Source: Colwellia sp. (GTDB taxonomy: Bacteria; Pseudomonadota; Gammaproteobacteria; Enterobacterales; Alteromonadaceae). From it: a DNA stretch of 64,000 bases. The notes beneath the pieces are model-generated. The model was not told the origin of the DNA. It did not search any database and was given only the letters and a program-made list of their open reading frames with translations. The stretch spans positions 181,078 to 245,077 of the forward strand of contig NVWU01000004.1 in the NCBI GenBank assembly GCA_002733765.1, in the 5' to 3' direction. The position numbers were made by a program, and so were the translations under genes. Positions 53,362-62,418 of this stretch are shown here, piece by piece; within the stretch, counting starts at the first letter, position 1, and each line of letters opens with the position of its first letter.

Positions 53362-54165
53362 TTAAAATTGGTCTTTCCAGCGTCTAATTGTGGTGAAAGT
53401 ATCTTGTGCTGTGGTATTGGTGTTAGTTGCAAATTGTTGGGCATTGGTCTGAATACTTTGCTCATGACAACGTAAAAAGGGATTTATTTGCTTTTCAAGT
53501 TGAATAGTACTTGGAATTGTTGCATGGCCTTTAGAGCGTAATTCATTAACGTTATTGTAATAATTGACTAGTGCTTGATTACTTGGCTCTATGGTTAGTG
53601 CAAAGGATAGGTTCGCTTGAGTATATTCATGCGTGCAATACACTAGAGTGTTCTCAGGTAAATTAGCTAGCTTCGTTAGTGAATTTAACATTTGTTCAGG
53701 ACTGCCTTCAAAGAGTCGACCACAGCCTCCGGAAAATAGTGTATCACCACAAAATAGAATGGGCGTTATCTGCTTATTAGCAAAGTAAGCTATATGTCCT
53801 GCCGTATGACCAGGTAAATCAATAATTTTAAAATCAATGTGAAGTTGCTCTAGAACAACCGTGTCATTTTCTTTAAGTTTAATATCACAATGAGGAATGT
53901 TTTCGTTTGCAGGCCCATAGACAGTTAATGACCATTGCTTTTGTTGACAATAATCAACCAACTCAGCTATTCCTCCAGTATGATCTGAATGATGATGAGT
54001 TATCAATATAGCGTTAAGCGTTAATTTGTTTTTTTCTAAAAACTCAATGCAAACGGTAGCATCACCAGGGTCAACTAACGTTGCTACATTTTTATTGATA
54101 ATAGCCCAAATGTAATTGTCACTAAAGGCTTTTATCGGCGTAACTTTTATTGATGTAAGGCTCAT
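53362..54165 (-). CDS. gloB: Hydroxyacylglutathione hydrolase (glyoxalase II)
   Basis: GloB hydrolyses S-lactoylglutathione to D-lactate and glutathione, the second step of methylglyoxal detoxification. The metallo-beta-lactamase motif is THHHSDHTGG; other metal ligands are in DLPGHTAGHIAY, FCGDTLFSGGCGR and YCTHEYTQ. Starting at ATG 54165 (SD AGAGG) gives the family's normal start MSLTSIKVTPIKAFSDNY (267 residues); a second ATG at 54210 would add 15 residues. Divergent from the methyltransferase gene. Confidence 0.95.
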   Translation of the reverse strand: MSLTSIKVTPIKAFSDNYIWAIINKNVATLVDPGDATVCIEFLEKNKLTLNAILITHHHSDHTGGIAELVDYCQQKQWSLTVYGPANENIPHCDIKLKENDTVVLEQLHIDFKIIDLPGHTAGHIAYFANKQITPILFCGDTLFSGGCGRLFEGSPEQMLNSLTKLANLPENTLVYCTHEYTQANLSFALTIEPSNQALVNYYNNVNELRSKGHATIPSTIQLEKQINPFLRCHEQSIQTNAQQFATNTNTTAQDTFTTIRRWKDQF

Positions 54166-54282
54166 CGGGTTAACCTCTAAGGACGAATTGATTGGTTTTA
54201 TTACACTCATCTGGACTTTCCAACTTGCTCATTCTCAGTATATACTTAATTATACTTCTTTTAGTCTCGAATAACATGACTT

Positions 54283-55059
54283 ATGAAACCTGCACTAGCA
54301 TTTAGACAACCACATCACCCTGAATCTTGGCAAGAGTTGCCAAATGGTAGTCTTATTTTATCGTCTATTGAAACAATATTAAAACCATGGTGGCAAAAGT
54401 TTTTTGGTTATCACCTAGTTAAAATAGGAGCGTTGAGTCATGAAGTTTGCACTCAAAATAGTCCTATAAAGCATCAAGTTAGTTGTTGTTTTACTCGAAC
54501 CGTAGGACAAGAGAAAGCGAATATTGTTGGAGAGTTAGATGATTTACCTTTATTGGAACATAGCATTGATGTTTGTTTACTTAGCCATGCATTAGAGTTT
54601 TCACTTGATCCCCATCATGTTATCCGTGAAGCTAACCGGGTTTTAATTCCAAATGGTTACCTTATTATTACTGGCTATAATCCACTGTCTTTGGCAGGGT
54701 TTAATCGAGTTATACCTTACAGAAGAAAAAAACTGCCATGGAATGAACACTTTTTTTCTCCCATGCGAGTGAAAGATTGGTTACATTTAATGGGGTTTGA
54801 AATTATTAGTGATGAGCGTTGTATACACAGTAATTTGGCAGGAAAAGTGAGTGAGCACTTTATCGCAAATAATTGGCGAAAATTTGCCAATAATTACTTT
54901 ACTAGCTTTGGCTCTATTTATGTCATTATTGCCAAAAAAAGAGTTTTACCTTTAACCCCCATCAAACCTAAATGGCAGATAAGGGCTAAATTTAGCCCGG
55001 TAAAAGTACCATCGATGAAAGTGACTCCTAGTAAAAAAAGTTATTTTCAACAAAAATAA
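54283..55059 (+). CDS. yafS: SAM-dependent methyltransferase (YafS-like)
   Basis: A 258-residue class I methyltransferase-type protein. The Methyltransf_11 core is seen as GELDDLPLLEHSIDVCLLSHALEFSLDPHHVIREANRVLIPNGYLIITGYNP. The N-terminal SAM-binding GxGxG is poor (GALSHEVC), as is common in YafS-type proteins. The gloB-yafS adjacency (divergent) is as in E. coli. The substrate is unknown. Good ATG context. Confidence 0.82.
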   Translation: MKPALAFRQPHHPESWQELPNGSLILSSIETILKPWWQKFFGYHLVKIGALSHEVCTQNSPIKHQVSCCFTRTVGQEKANIVGELDDLPLLEHSIDVCLLSHALEFSLDPHHVIREANRVLIPNGYLIITGYNPLSLAGFNRVIPYRRKKLPWNEHFFSPMRVKDWLHLMGFEIISDERCIHSNLAGKVSEHFIANNWRKFANNYFTSFGSIYVIIAKKRVLPLTPIKPKWQIRAKFSPVKVPSMKVTPSKKSYFQQK

Positions 55060-55075
55060 AATAAGTAGTAATAGA

Positions 55076-55834
55076 ATGAAACTAATTGATTTTGAGCAAT
55101 ATTTAAATAACCTATTAAAGCCGGAACAAATAAAAGATTACGCGCCAAATGGTTTGCAAATTCAAGGTTGTGACCAAATAACTAAAATAGTGACAGGGGT
55201 TACGGCATCACAAGCGTTAATTGACTTAGCGATTGAAGAAAAAGCGGATGCGTTACTTGTTCATCATGGTTATTTTTGGAAAAATGAGTCGTATGTTATT
55301 CGCGGAATGAAGCATAGGCGAATTAAAGCGCTAATAGAAAATAATATCAACTTGTTTGCCTATCATTTACCGCTTGATATTCACCCAACATTAGGTAATA
55401 ACACACAATTGGCAATGTTATTAAATATAGACGTAACAGGGCCATTAGAATTAGGCAATGCGTTAAGTATTGCTATACAAGGAAAATTACCGGCAATAAC
55501 TAGCGGCTCTGATTTAGCATTGCTAATTAATAAAAAACTTAATCGAGAGTGTTTACACATAGCGCCGCCATCGAACAAAAAAATTAACACCATTGCATGG
55601 TGTACAGGCGGAGGGCAAGACTATATTGAATTGGCGGCAGAGCAGGGCATTGATGCCTTTATATCCGGTGAAGTTTCAGAAAAAACAACGCATATTGCCA
55701 AAGAAATGGATATTCACTTTTTTGCTGCGGGCCATCATGCTACTGAGCGTTACGGTGTTAAAGCACTAGGTGAGCATATTGCTAAAGAGCAGGGCCTAAA
55801 CGTTGTTTTTATTGATATTGATAATCCGGTTTAG
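55076..55834 (+). CDS. NIF3-family metal-binding protein (YbgI-like)
   Basis: A 252-residue protein of the NIF3/YbgI (GTP cyclohydrolase I type 2-like) family, a toroidal di-metal protein of uncertain activity. Motifs are DYAPNGLQIQG, the metal His pair LLVHHGYFWK, NLFAYHLPLDIHPTLGNN and, near the C-terminus, AAGHHATERYGVKALG. It starts 16 bases after the methyltransferase, probably in one transcript. Confidence 0.93.
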   Translation: MKLIDFEQYLNNLLKPEQIKDYAPNGLQIQGCDQITKIVTGVTASQALIDLAIEEKADALLVHHGYFWKNESYVIRGMKHRRIKALIENNINLFAYHLPLDIHPTLGNNTQLAMLLNIDVTGPLELGNALSIAIQGKLPAITSGSDLALLINKKLNRECLHIAPPSNKKINTIAWCTGGGQDYIELAAEQGIDAFISGEVSEKTTHIAKEMDIHFFAAGHHATERYGVKALGEHIAKEQGLNVVFIDIDNPV

Positions 55835-55884
55835 TGATCTTTATTGAGACAACAAAAGCGGGCAATAATTTAATGAAAGTGGCA

Positions 55885-56649
55885 CTAGTTAAATAGTGTT
55901 TTAAACCATTGCACTAAACGACCTAAACTTTCATACCAGACTGCAGTCGTTTGTGTTAATTTTTTACTATTAGGAATATAACTTTTCCAGCTACTTTTAT
56001 CTTGCGGATTCTTAACCCAATACCCTGTTGGCGCGGCAATTGGAAATACCCCTTGAAGTTGAAAATATTTCATTGATCTTGGCATATGACCTGCGTTGGT
56101 AATTAGCACAACATTAGTACCTTGCACTCTTGGACTGATAAGTTGTGCTTCCTCTTCGGTATCTTTAGGGAAGTTCTCTGTCATGATTTTTTGCTCAGGA
56201 ATACCTAAAAGTATTAATGATCGTTTCATTTTTTCAGCGTTTGATACAATATCCCTATTATGATGGCCAGAAGTGATAATTCTTGCTTCGGGATGTAATT
56301 TGTAAATCCGTAATGCTTCGACTAATCTTTGCAAAGAATTATTATTTAGCTGACTCGTTATAGGTAATGCAGCATTTTTTGTATGCCAGCCACCTAAAAT
56401 TATTATGTAATCTATAGGTTTGCTTGAAAGGGTAAATGGCTCATAATTATCTTCAATGCTGGCCATAAAAGTGTCAGAAAAAATGGGCATTGAAGAAACA
56501 AATAACAGTAAGAATGCAGAAAATAAATATTTGAAACTTGTGTGTGGACGCTTTCGAAAATAAAACAGAGAAAATATCAATAAAATTAGCACAATATTAA
56601 TTGGCATAATCGCTGCTGAAATAATTTTTTTGAGTAAAAATAAATCCAT
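55885..56649 (-). CDS. ElyC/SanA/YdcF-family (DUF218) membrane protein
   Basis: A 254-residue protein with two N-terminal membrane spans and a DUF218 domain (DYIIILGGWHTKNAALP, ARIITSGHHNRD, PKDTEEEAQL, NVVLITNAGHMPRSMKYFQ). The ElyC group influences envelope or lipid-carrier metabolism; the molecular role is unsettled. The frame opens at TTG 56658; I use ATG 56649. The upstream gap 56659-57282 is filled with repeats D and E. Confidence 0.88.
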   Translation of the reverse strand: MDLFLLKKIISAAIMPINIVLILLIFSLFYFRKRPHTSFKYLFSAFLLLFVSSMPIFSDTFMASIEDNYEPFTLSSKPIDYIIILGGWHTKNAALPITSQLNNNSLQRLVEALRIYKLHPEARIITSGHHNRDIVSNAEKMKRSLILLGIPEQKIMTENFPKDTEEEAQLISPRVQGTNVVLITNAGHMPRSMKYFQLQGVFPIAAPTGYWVKNPQDKSSWKSYIPNSKKLTQTTAVWYESLGRLVQWFKTLFN

Positions 56650-56772
56650 AATGATCAAACTAGTAGGGGAAATATATGTATTTCGAATTTTGTAGTAATA
56701 CTATAACAAAAATTGTGAATGCATACTCTCGTTCATATTCATTACCTGTTTACTCATGTAATAAGGTCATAT

Positions 56773-57085
56773 TATACCCAAGTGACTTCAAAATGCATGA
56801 TTCAGTTGGAATTAGAAACGTTTTAGGCAAGGCATTGATTGAAGATAATGGTTACTCAGGAGAATATGCTCCTGCATTCTCTAATAAGCTACATCCATGT
56901 AGCGACATTGTCAAAACCAATAACGCAGTATAAAACGTTTCTAAACCAACCCATAAGGGACTTCTGAGAAAATCATGTTCGGCGTAGCATCTATTTTTAA
57001 GGGAATAACCATTAATAAAAAGATGCGCCTTGATCATCAATTTCTCAGCAGTCCTGAACAAGTATTTTGAAGTTGCTTGGGTATA
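56773..57085. mobile_element. MITE-like TATACCC repeat, copy D
   Basis: A 313-bp element with long terminal inverted repeats. The left end TATACCCAAGTGACTTCAAA and the reversed right end TATACCCAAGCAACTTCAAA continue with matches to about 27 bp. The internal AAGGCATTGATTGAAGATAA and CAATAACGCAGTATAAAACG sequences relate it to copies A-C. Short ORFs inside on both strands are not convincing genes. Confidence 0.8.
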
Positions 57086-57190
57086 CTGCTAAAACTAAGT
57101 GTAAACACGTAGAAAAAATACGCGTAGTTACCTATATCGCATTCATCTAAAATTTAATACGATTGGTAATAATAGTATTTTGAGGTAGCT

Positions 57191-57255
57191 TATACCCATG
57201 TTACTTCAATATGTCAGATTCAGCTGGAATTAGAAACGCCTTTAGGCTTTAAAAG
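57191..57255 (+). repeat. Truncated left end of a TATACCC repeat, copy E
   Basis: TATACCCATGTTACTTCAAT, then ATTCAGCTGGAATTAGAAAC-like sequence, matches the first ~60 bases of copy D. No right end is present. It ends about 30 bases before the start of the downstream dehydrogenase gene, so it may overlap that gene's promoter. Confidence 0.65.
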
Positions 57256-57282
57256 AACCAATAGTTAATAAGAGAGTTTGTA

Positions 57283-60135
57283 ATGTTATTACCGCAATAT
57301 CATGATTTTTCCAAGCAGTTAGCCCAATTCTTACCTAAAAAGCGAATAATTAGTAACTATGCCAAACGTCTTGCCTACGGTGTAGATGCAAGTTTTTATC
57401 GTTTAGTGCCACAATTAGTATTGATACTTGATAATGAAGAAGAAGTAATAAGGGTATTAAGAGAAGCTGCATTATTTAAACTTGCAGTAACCTTTAGAGC
57501 TGCAGGTACAAGCCTTTCTGGGCAGGCACAATCAGAATCAATATTGGTCATGTTAACAACCAATTGGCGTGATCATCAAATTTTAGATTTAGGTCTTAAA
57601 ATAAAACTGGGTCCAGGTGTTATTGGTGCTGATGCTAACAAATATTTATTACCTTATGGCCGAAAAATAGGCCCGGATCCTGCTTCTATTAACACCTGTA
57701 AAATTGCAGGTATTGCCGCAAATAATGCCAGTGGCATGTGTTGTGGTATTGCGCAAAATAGTTATCATACCTTAGAGAGTATCCGGGTGATTTTACATGA
57801 TGGATCAGTGCTTGATACGGGTGATAAAGAGAGTATTGCTGAGTTTAAAAATACACATGCTGCGTTGCTAGAAAACTTAAAAACACTAGCACTGAAAACG
57901 CGAAATAATAAAGAATTACACCAATTGATTAGCCACAAATACAGGCTAAAAAACACCACGGGTTATGCCATTAATTCGTTAATTGACTTTGATGATTCTA
58001 TCGATATTCTTGCTCATTTAATGATTGGGTCTGAAGGCACCTTAGGTTTTATTTCTTCTCTCACTTATAACACGGTTATTGAGCATAAATATCGTGCATC
58101 ATCACTGGTATTTTTTCCGGATATAAAAACCACTTGTCATGCAGTCTCTGCACTGGCTAATGCTAATGTTTCTGCCGTTGAGCTAATGGACCGACGAGCT
58201 TTAGCGTCGGTTAGTAATATGGATGGCTTACCTGATTTTATTAAAACGCTTGATAATAATGTTGCGGCATTATTGATTGAAACTCGCGCGGCTAATGCTG
58301 AATTGTTGGGACAACAAGTTATTGAGCTAGAATCATTATTAGCAGATTTTGAGCAGACTAATGCGATTAAGTTTACTGATATTGCTAGCGAATATTCTCA
58401 GCTTTGGGCAATAAGAAAGGGCACTTTCCCCGCTGTTGGTGCTGTACGCGAAAACGGTACTACAGTGATTATTGAAGATGTTGCATTTCCGGTTGAACGG
58501 CTTGCTAATGCTGTTTCAGATCTCCAAGTGCTTTTTGAAAAATATCATTATGATGAGGCCATTATCTTTGGTCATGCGCTTGAAGGAAACTTGCATTTTG
58601 TCTTTACTCAAAATTTTTCTACACAATCTGAAATAAACCGTTATCAAGCCTTTATGGATGATGTTTGTCAGCTAGTTGCGGTCGATTACCAAGGTTCACT
58701 AAAAGCTGAACATGGTACAGGGCGTAATATGGCACCCTTTATTGAATTAGAGTGGGGCAAGCAAGGACTCGCGTTGATGCAAAAAATAAAGCAATTATTG
58801 GATCCTCAAAACTTACTTAATCCTGGCGTTATCATTAATGACGATGCTAATGCGCACATTAAGCATTTAAAGGCATTACCTCCGGCTGATCCTATTGTTG
58901 ACAAGTGTATTGAATGTGGATTTTGTGAGCCAGTATGTCCTTCAAATGGTTTAAGTTTTACTCCGCGTCAGCGTATCACCACTTATCGAGAAATTAGCCG
59001 CTTGAGAGATACCAATGAAAATCCTAAGTTATTGGCAGAGCTTGAAGACGAATTTAACTATTCAGGCATTGAAACTTGTGCAGCAACGGGATTATGTGCT
59101 GAGCGCTGTCCTGTCGGCATTAATACTGGGGATCTCATTCGTGAACTGCGCCATCGAAATAATAAAAACTATCAAGGTGTCTCTAAGGTTCTAGCAAATA
59201 ATTTTACTACGGTAGAAAAAATGACCCGTATTTCTCTGGCTGTAGCAGGTTTTAGTCACCGACTTGTTGGTAGTAAAGTCATGGGAGGGCTAACCGGAAC
59301 CATAAGAAAGCTCTCTTTTAATAAAATTCCTTTATGGAGTAAATATTTACCTCAAAAAGCTAACTATTCCCCTATAAGTAAGCCTAATACCTCTGTCAGA
59401 GATGAATTAACTTCTCGCCCTAAAGTGGTATACATTCCAAGCTGTGCCAGCCGTAGCATGGGGCAAGCAATAACGGCAACAGACCAGCGTTCATTAACAC
59501 AAGTGACTTTTTCGTTAATCGAAAAAGCTGGATTTGATGTGATAAGTCCAGATTTTACAGGTGAATGTTGTGGTATGCCATTTAATAGTAAAGGCATGTT
59601 TTCACAAGCAAATCAAAAAAGAAATTCTTTACTAAATAAGTTAAGAGATTTAAGTGAACAAGGTAAATATCCGATTTTAATTGATACTAGCCCGTGTAAA
59701 TCAATGTTATTAGAAAATAAAGACAAAGTCAGTGGTTTATCAATTTATGAACCGGTGGGGTTTATTGAAGATGTATTAATAAATCATTTAGATTTTTCGC
59801 CATTAGATGAAACCGTTATGTTACATGTTACTTGTTCTAGCAGAACAATGGGCTTAGCGACAAAAATGCAACAATTAGCAGAGCGCTGTAGCACAAAAGT
59901 CATTTTACCCGAAGATATTCAATGCTGCGGTTTTGCAGGTGACAAAGGCTTTACTACGCCAGAGTTGAATGAAAATGCCCTTGCACCATTAAAATTACAG
60001 GTGCCGAAAGATTGTAATGCTGGCTATAGTAATAGTAGAACCTGTGAAATAGGGCTATCTCATCACTCCGGCATTGATTACCAGTCGATTATTTACCTAG
60101 TCGATAAAGCCACAACCGAGAAAGTTATGATTTAG
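57283..60135 (+). CDS. FAD and Fe-S D-lactate dehydrogenase-type oxidoreductase (Dld-II-like)
   Basis: A 950-residue enzyme joining an N-terminal FAD-linked oxidase (FRAAGTSLSGQAQ, GIAANNASGM, IGSEGTLGFIS) with FAD-oxidase C (AEHGTGRNMAPF) and a GlpC-like Fe-S/CCG part: CIECGFCEPVC, CAATGLCAERC, then SCASRSMGQ, CCGMPF, TCSSRTMG and CCGFAGDKG. This architecture is that of the Dld-II D-lactate dehydrogenase of Shewanella and relatives, giving electrons to quinone. Other 2-hydroxy acids are possible. A kinase and regulator gene pair follows. Confidence 0.87.
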   Translation: MLLPQYHDFSKQLAQFLPKKRIISNYAKRLAYGVDASFYRLVPQLVLILDNEEEVIRVLREAALFKLAVTFRAAGTSLSGQAQSESILVMLTTNWRDHQILDLGLKIKLGPGVIGADANKYLLPYGRKIGPDPASINTCKIAGIAANNASGMCCGIAQNSYHTLESIRVILHDGSVLDTGDKESIAEFKNTHAALLENLKTLALKTRNNKELHQLISHKYRLKNTTGYAINSLIDFDDSIDILAHLMIGSEGTLGFISSLTYNTVIEHKYRASSLVFFPDIKTTCHAVSALANANVSAVELMDRRALASVSNMDGLPDFIKTLDNNVAALLIETRAANAELLGQQVIELESLLADFEQTNAIKFTDIASEYSQLWAIRKGTFPAVGAVRENGTTVIIEDVAFPVERLANAVSDLQVLFEKYHYDEAIIFGHALEGNLHFVFTQNFSTQSEINRYQAFMDDVCQLVAVDYQGSLKAEHGTGRNMAPFIELEWGKQGLALMQKIKQLLDPQNLLNPGVIINDDANAHIKHLKALPPADPIVDKCIECGFCEPVCPSNGLSFTPRQRITTYREISRLRDTNENPKLLAELEDEFNYSGIETCAATGLCAERCPVGINTGDLIRELRHRNNKNYQGVSKVLANNFTTVEKMTRISLAVAGFSHRLVGSKVMGGLTGTIRKLSFNKIPLWSKYLPQKANYSPISKPNTSVRDELTSRPKVVYIPSCASRSMGQAITATDQRSLTQVTFSLIEKAGFDVISPDFTGECCGMPFNSKGMFSQANQKRNSLLNKLRDLSEQGKYPILIDTSPCKSMLLENKDKVSGLSIYEPVGFIEDVLINHLDFSPLDETVMLHVTCSSRTMGLATKMQQLAERCSTKVILPEDIQCCGFAGDKGFTTPELNENALAPLKLQVPKDCNAGYSNSRTCEIGLSHHSGIDYQSIIYLVDKATTEKVMI

Positions 60136-60173
60136 TAGGCTTAATAAATCAGCAAAAAGTAATAGGGGCATAA

Positions 60174-61592
60174 ATGAATTTAAATTTAAAATTGCAATTA
60201 GTTACCATCATACCATTGGTATTAGCACTTTCGGGGGTGCTTTTTGTCACACAGGTGCAATACCAATCACTGTCGAAGCAAACCGTTGATGAATATCGCC
60301 AAAGTGTTATTAAGCATCGTAAAGAAGAATTACGTAATTATGTCACTATTGCGGAAGGTGCCATAGAACACATTTATCAAAACAAAAATTTAAATGTGCA
60401 ACAAGCACAAACATTAGTTAAGCAAATATTATCTAATATGCGTTTTGGTGAAGACGGCTATTTTTTTGCTTATGACTTTGATGGAACGGCGTTGGTTGTG
60501 CCGGGGCAGGAATGGCGTATTGGCAAAAACTGGCTCGTTCTAGAAGACAGAAATGGCATCAAACTTATTCAGCGCTTGCTTGAAGAAGCACAAGGAGGAG
60601 GAGGTTATCTCAACTATGTTTTTAATCAGCCTTCTAAAGGTGGTGACGATGCTCAAAAAATTGGCTATTCACGCACGCTAGATGATTGGCAGTGGATGAT
60701 TGGCACGGGCGTTTATATTGACGATATTGATCAAGAAACTGCGCTGTTAAGCGCTTCTATTGGCAAACATATTCGTAATACTTCTATCATGACACTTATC
60801 ATTGGGTTGTTTGCTGTTATTGCCATTTTTGTGTCTGGACAGTTTATTCGTTTTAGTGAAAAAAAATTAGCTAATCGTAAGTTACGCGAGCTAAATGAGC
60901 GTATTTTTCAGACGCAAGAAGAAGAATGTAAACGCGTTTCTAGAGAATTACATGATGGCATTAGTCAAACTATTGCGGCAGCTAAATTTTCGTTAGAAAC
61001 AGCACAATTAAAGCAACAAAGCAATACTGATTCCAGTAAGGAAATGGATCGTTCCATACAATTCATTTGTAAAATAATGGGTGATATTCGCGCTATTTCT
61101 CACCGGCTTCATCCTGGGCTATTAGAAGATTATGGCTTAGGCGCAGCATTAGAAGAACTCGGCCGAGACTTTTCTCAGCGAACAGGCATTGATGTTAAAG
61201 TAGAGCGCTTATCTATTAGAAACGTTTTATCAACTGAAGTAAAAGCTGCGTTATATCGAATTGCTCAAGAATCGTTAACTAACATTGAACGACATGCCAA
61301 TGCCTCAAAGGTTACACTCACTTTAAAGTTGATACCTGGGTGGTTAGTACTCGAAATTATTGATAATGGCCAAGGTTTTGATTATCAGCATTACGATAAG
61401 AGTAGTGACAAAAAAACTAAAGCTCATCAAGGAATTGGTCTACGTAACATTAAGGAAAGATTAAGCTTTTATCAAGGTAACTTAACGGTTAGTTCAGAAA
61501 ACAATGGCACGACAGTACTAGCTCGCATACCACAATCGCAATTGCGTTATAATGCAAGTAACGCGAGTGAAAGTTTAAATGAAGGAGAATAG
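60174..61592 (+). CDS. Cache-domain sensor histidine kinase (NarX/DegS type)
   Basis: A 472-residue membrane kinase. Two spans (residues ~8-28, ~203-223) flank a periplasmic single-Cache domain (FGEDGYFFAYDFDGTALV, WQWMIGTGVYIDDID). HisKA_3 has the phospho-acceptor region VSRELHDGISQ, and the HATPase has NIERHANASKV, DNGQGF and GIGLRNIKERL. It lies 38 bases after the dehydrogenase gene and one base before its regulator. A small carboxylate ligand, perhaps lactate or pyruvate, is inferred from its neighbour. Confidence 0.9.
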   Translation: MNLNLKLQLVTIIPLVLALSGVLFVTQVQYQSLSKQTVDEYRQSVIKHRKEELRNYVTIAEGAIEHIYQNKNLNVQQAQTLVKQILSNMRFGEDGYFFAYDFDGTALVVPGQEWRIGKNWLVLEDRNGIKLIQRLLEEAQGGGGYLNYVFNQPSKGGDDAQKIGYSRTLDDWQWMIGTGVYIDDIDQETALLSASIGKHIRNTSIMTLIIGLFAVIAIFVSGQFIRFSEKKLANRKLRELNERIFQTQEEECKRVSRELHDGISQTIAAAKFSLETAQLKQQSNTDSSKEMDRSIQFICKIMGDIRAISHRLHPGLLEDYGLGAALEELGRDFSQRTGIDVKVERLSIRNVLSTEVKAALYRIAQESLTNIERHANASKVTLTLKLIPGWLVLEIIDNGQGFDYQHYDKSSDKKTKAHQGIGLRNIKERLSFYQGNLTVSSENNGTTVLARIPQSQLRYNASNASESLNEGE

Positions 61593-61593
61593 T

Positions 61594-62214
61594 ATGATTA
61601 AAGTGTTATTGGTAGACGATCATCCACTCTTTAGAGAAGGGCTGACATATCGCTTAAGTCTTGATAATGACATAGAGGTTGTTGGAGAAGCTGAAAACGG
61701 TAAACAAGCGCTAGAGCTTATTAAGAGCCTTGAATTTGATATTGTTTTAATGGACATCAATATGCCTGAAATGGATGGCATGTACGTACTTGAACTAATT
61801 AAAGAGCAAGGTATTGATTGCAAAGTACTCATGCTAAGTATGCATGATAATAAAGAATATATTTTAGGTGCTATGCGACATGGCGCTGATGGTTACATTT
61901 TAAAAGATGTGCCGGGTAAAGAATTAATTGAAGCGATTAAAAAAGTTATTTCAGGAAAACATTATTTCAGTGCTGAAGTCACTGAAATTTTGTCAAAAGA
62001 GCTTGCTGGTGAACAACGAGGTATTGTCACTAGACGGGAACAATTAGTATTAAGGCTTATTTCTCGAGGTCTTAATAACAAACGTATTGCACAAGAAATT
62101 AATGTTAGTGTACGAACGGTTGAAACCCATAAACGTAATATCAAACAAAAATTGGGGATTGATTCAACCATGGGATTAATGCGTTATGCTATTGATTATG
62201 GTTTAGATCGTTAG
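61594..62214 (+). CDS. NarL/LuxR-family response regulator
   Basis: A 206-residue regulator: receiver domain (VLLVDDHPLFREGL, phospho-Asp in DIVLMDINMPEMDG, KDVPGKELIEAI) and a LuxR-type HTH (VTRREQLVLRLISRG, RVSxxTVExHKxNI-like VSVRTVETHKRNIKQKL). The strong AAGGAG places the start at 61594 rather than at 61579. It pairs with the preceding kinase and probably regulates the dehydrogenase operon and/or the facing chemoreceptor gene. Confidence 0.93.
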   Translation: MIKVLLVDDHPLFREGLTYRLSLDNDIEVVGEAENGKQALELIKSLEFDIVLMDINMPEMDGMYVLELIKEQGIDCKVLMLSMHDNKEYILGAMRHGADGYILKDVPGKELIEAIKKVISGKHYFSAEVTEILSKELAGEQRGIVTRREQLVLRLISRGLNNKRIAQEINVSVRTVETHKRNIKQKLGIDSTMGLMRYAIDYGLDR

Positions 62215-62240
62215 CAGGAAAAATTCTCTCTTTTCCTGCT
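62214..62240 (+). terminator. Hairpin at the end of the regulator gene
   Basis: A 9-bp stem (GCAGGAAAA against TTTTCCTGC, 9-base loop) begins at the last base of the stop codon. The T-run is short; it abuts copy C of the TATACCC repeat. Confidence 0.45.
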
Positions 62241-62241
62241 T

Positions 62242-62399
62242 ATACCCGTGCTATCTCAAGATGCGAGTTTAAAATACATCGAGTTTAAAGACATATAGCC
62301 GCGTTATTTATTTTGACAATAGAATAACTATTCTCTTCAATCAACGCCTTACCTATAAGGCTTTAAATTCTCATTGAATCCTGAAATGGCATGGGTATA
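62242..62399 (+). mobile_element. MITE-like TATACCC repeat, copy C
   Basis: A 158-bp element with terminal TATACCC (62242-62248) and GGGTATA (62393-62399). The internal GCCGCGTTATTTATTTTGAC, TCTTCAATCAACGCCTTACC and end TCCTGAAATGGCATGGGTAT match copies A and B. No ORF. It fills the gap between convergent genes. Confidence 0.8.
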
Positions 62400-62418
62400 T
62401 AATTTACAATCGGATTGG

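Noticed and set aside
56676-57061. Short ORFs in the 56.7-57.1 kb gap (85 and 69 codons)
   Set aside because: They fall in and around repeat copy D, overlap each other on opposite strands and have no family features.
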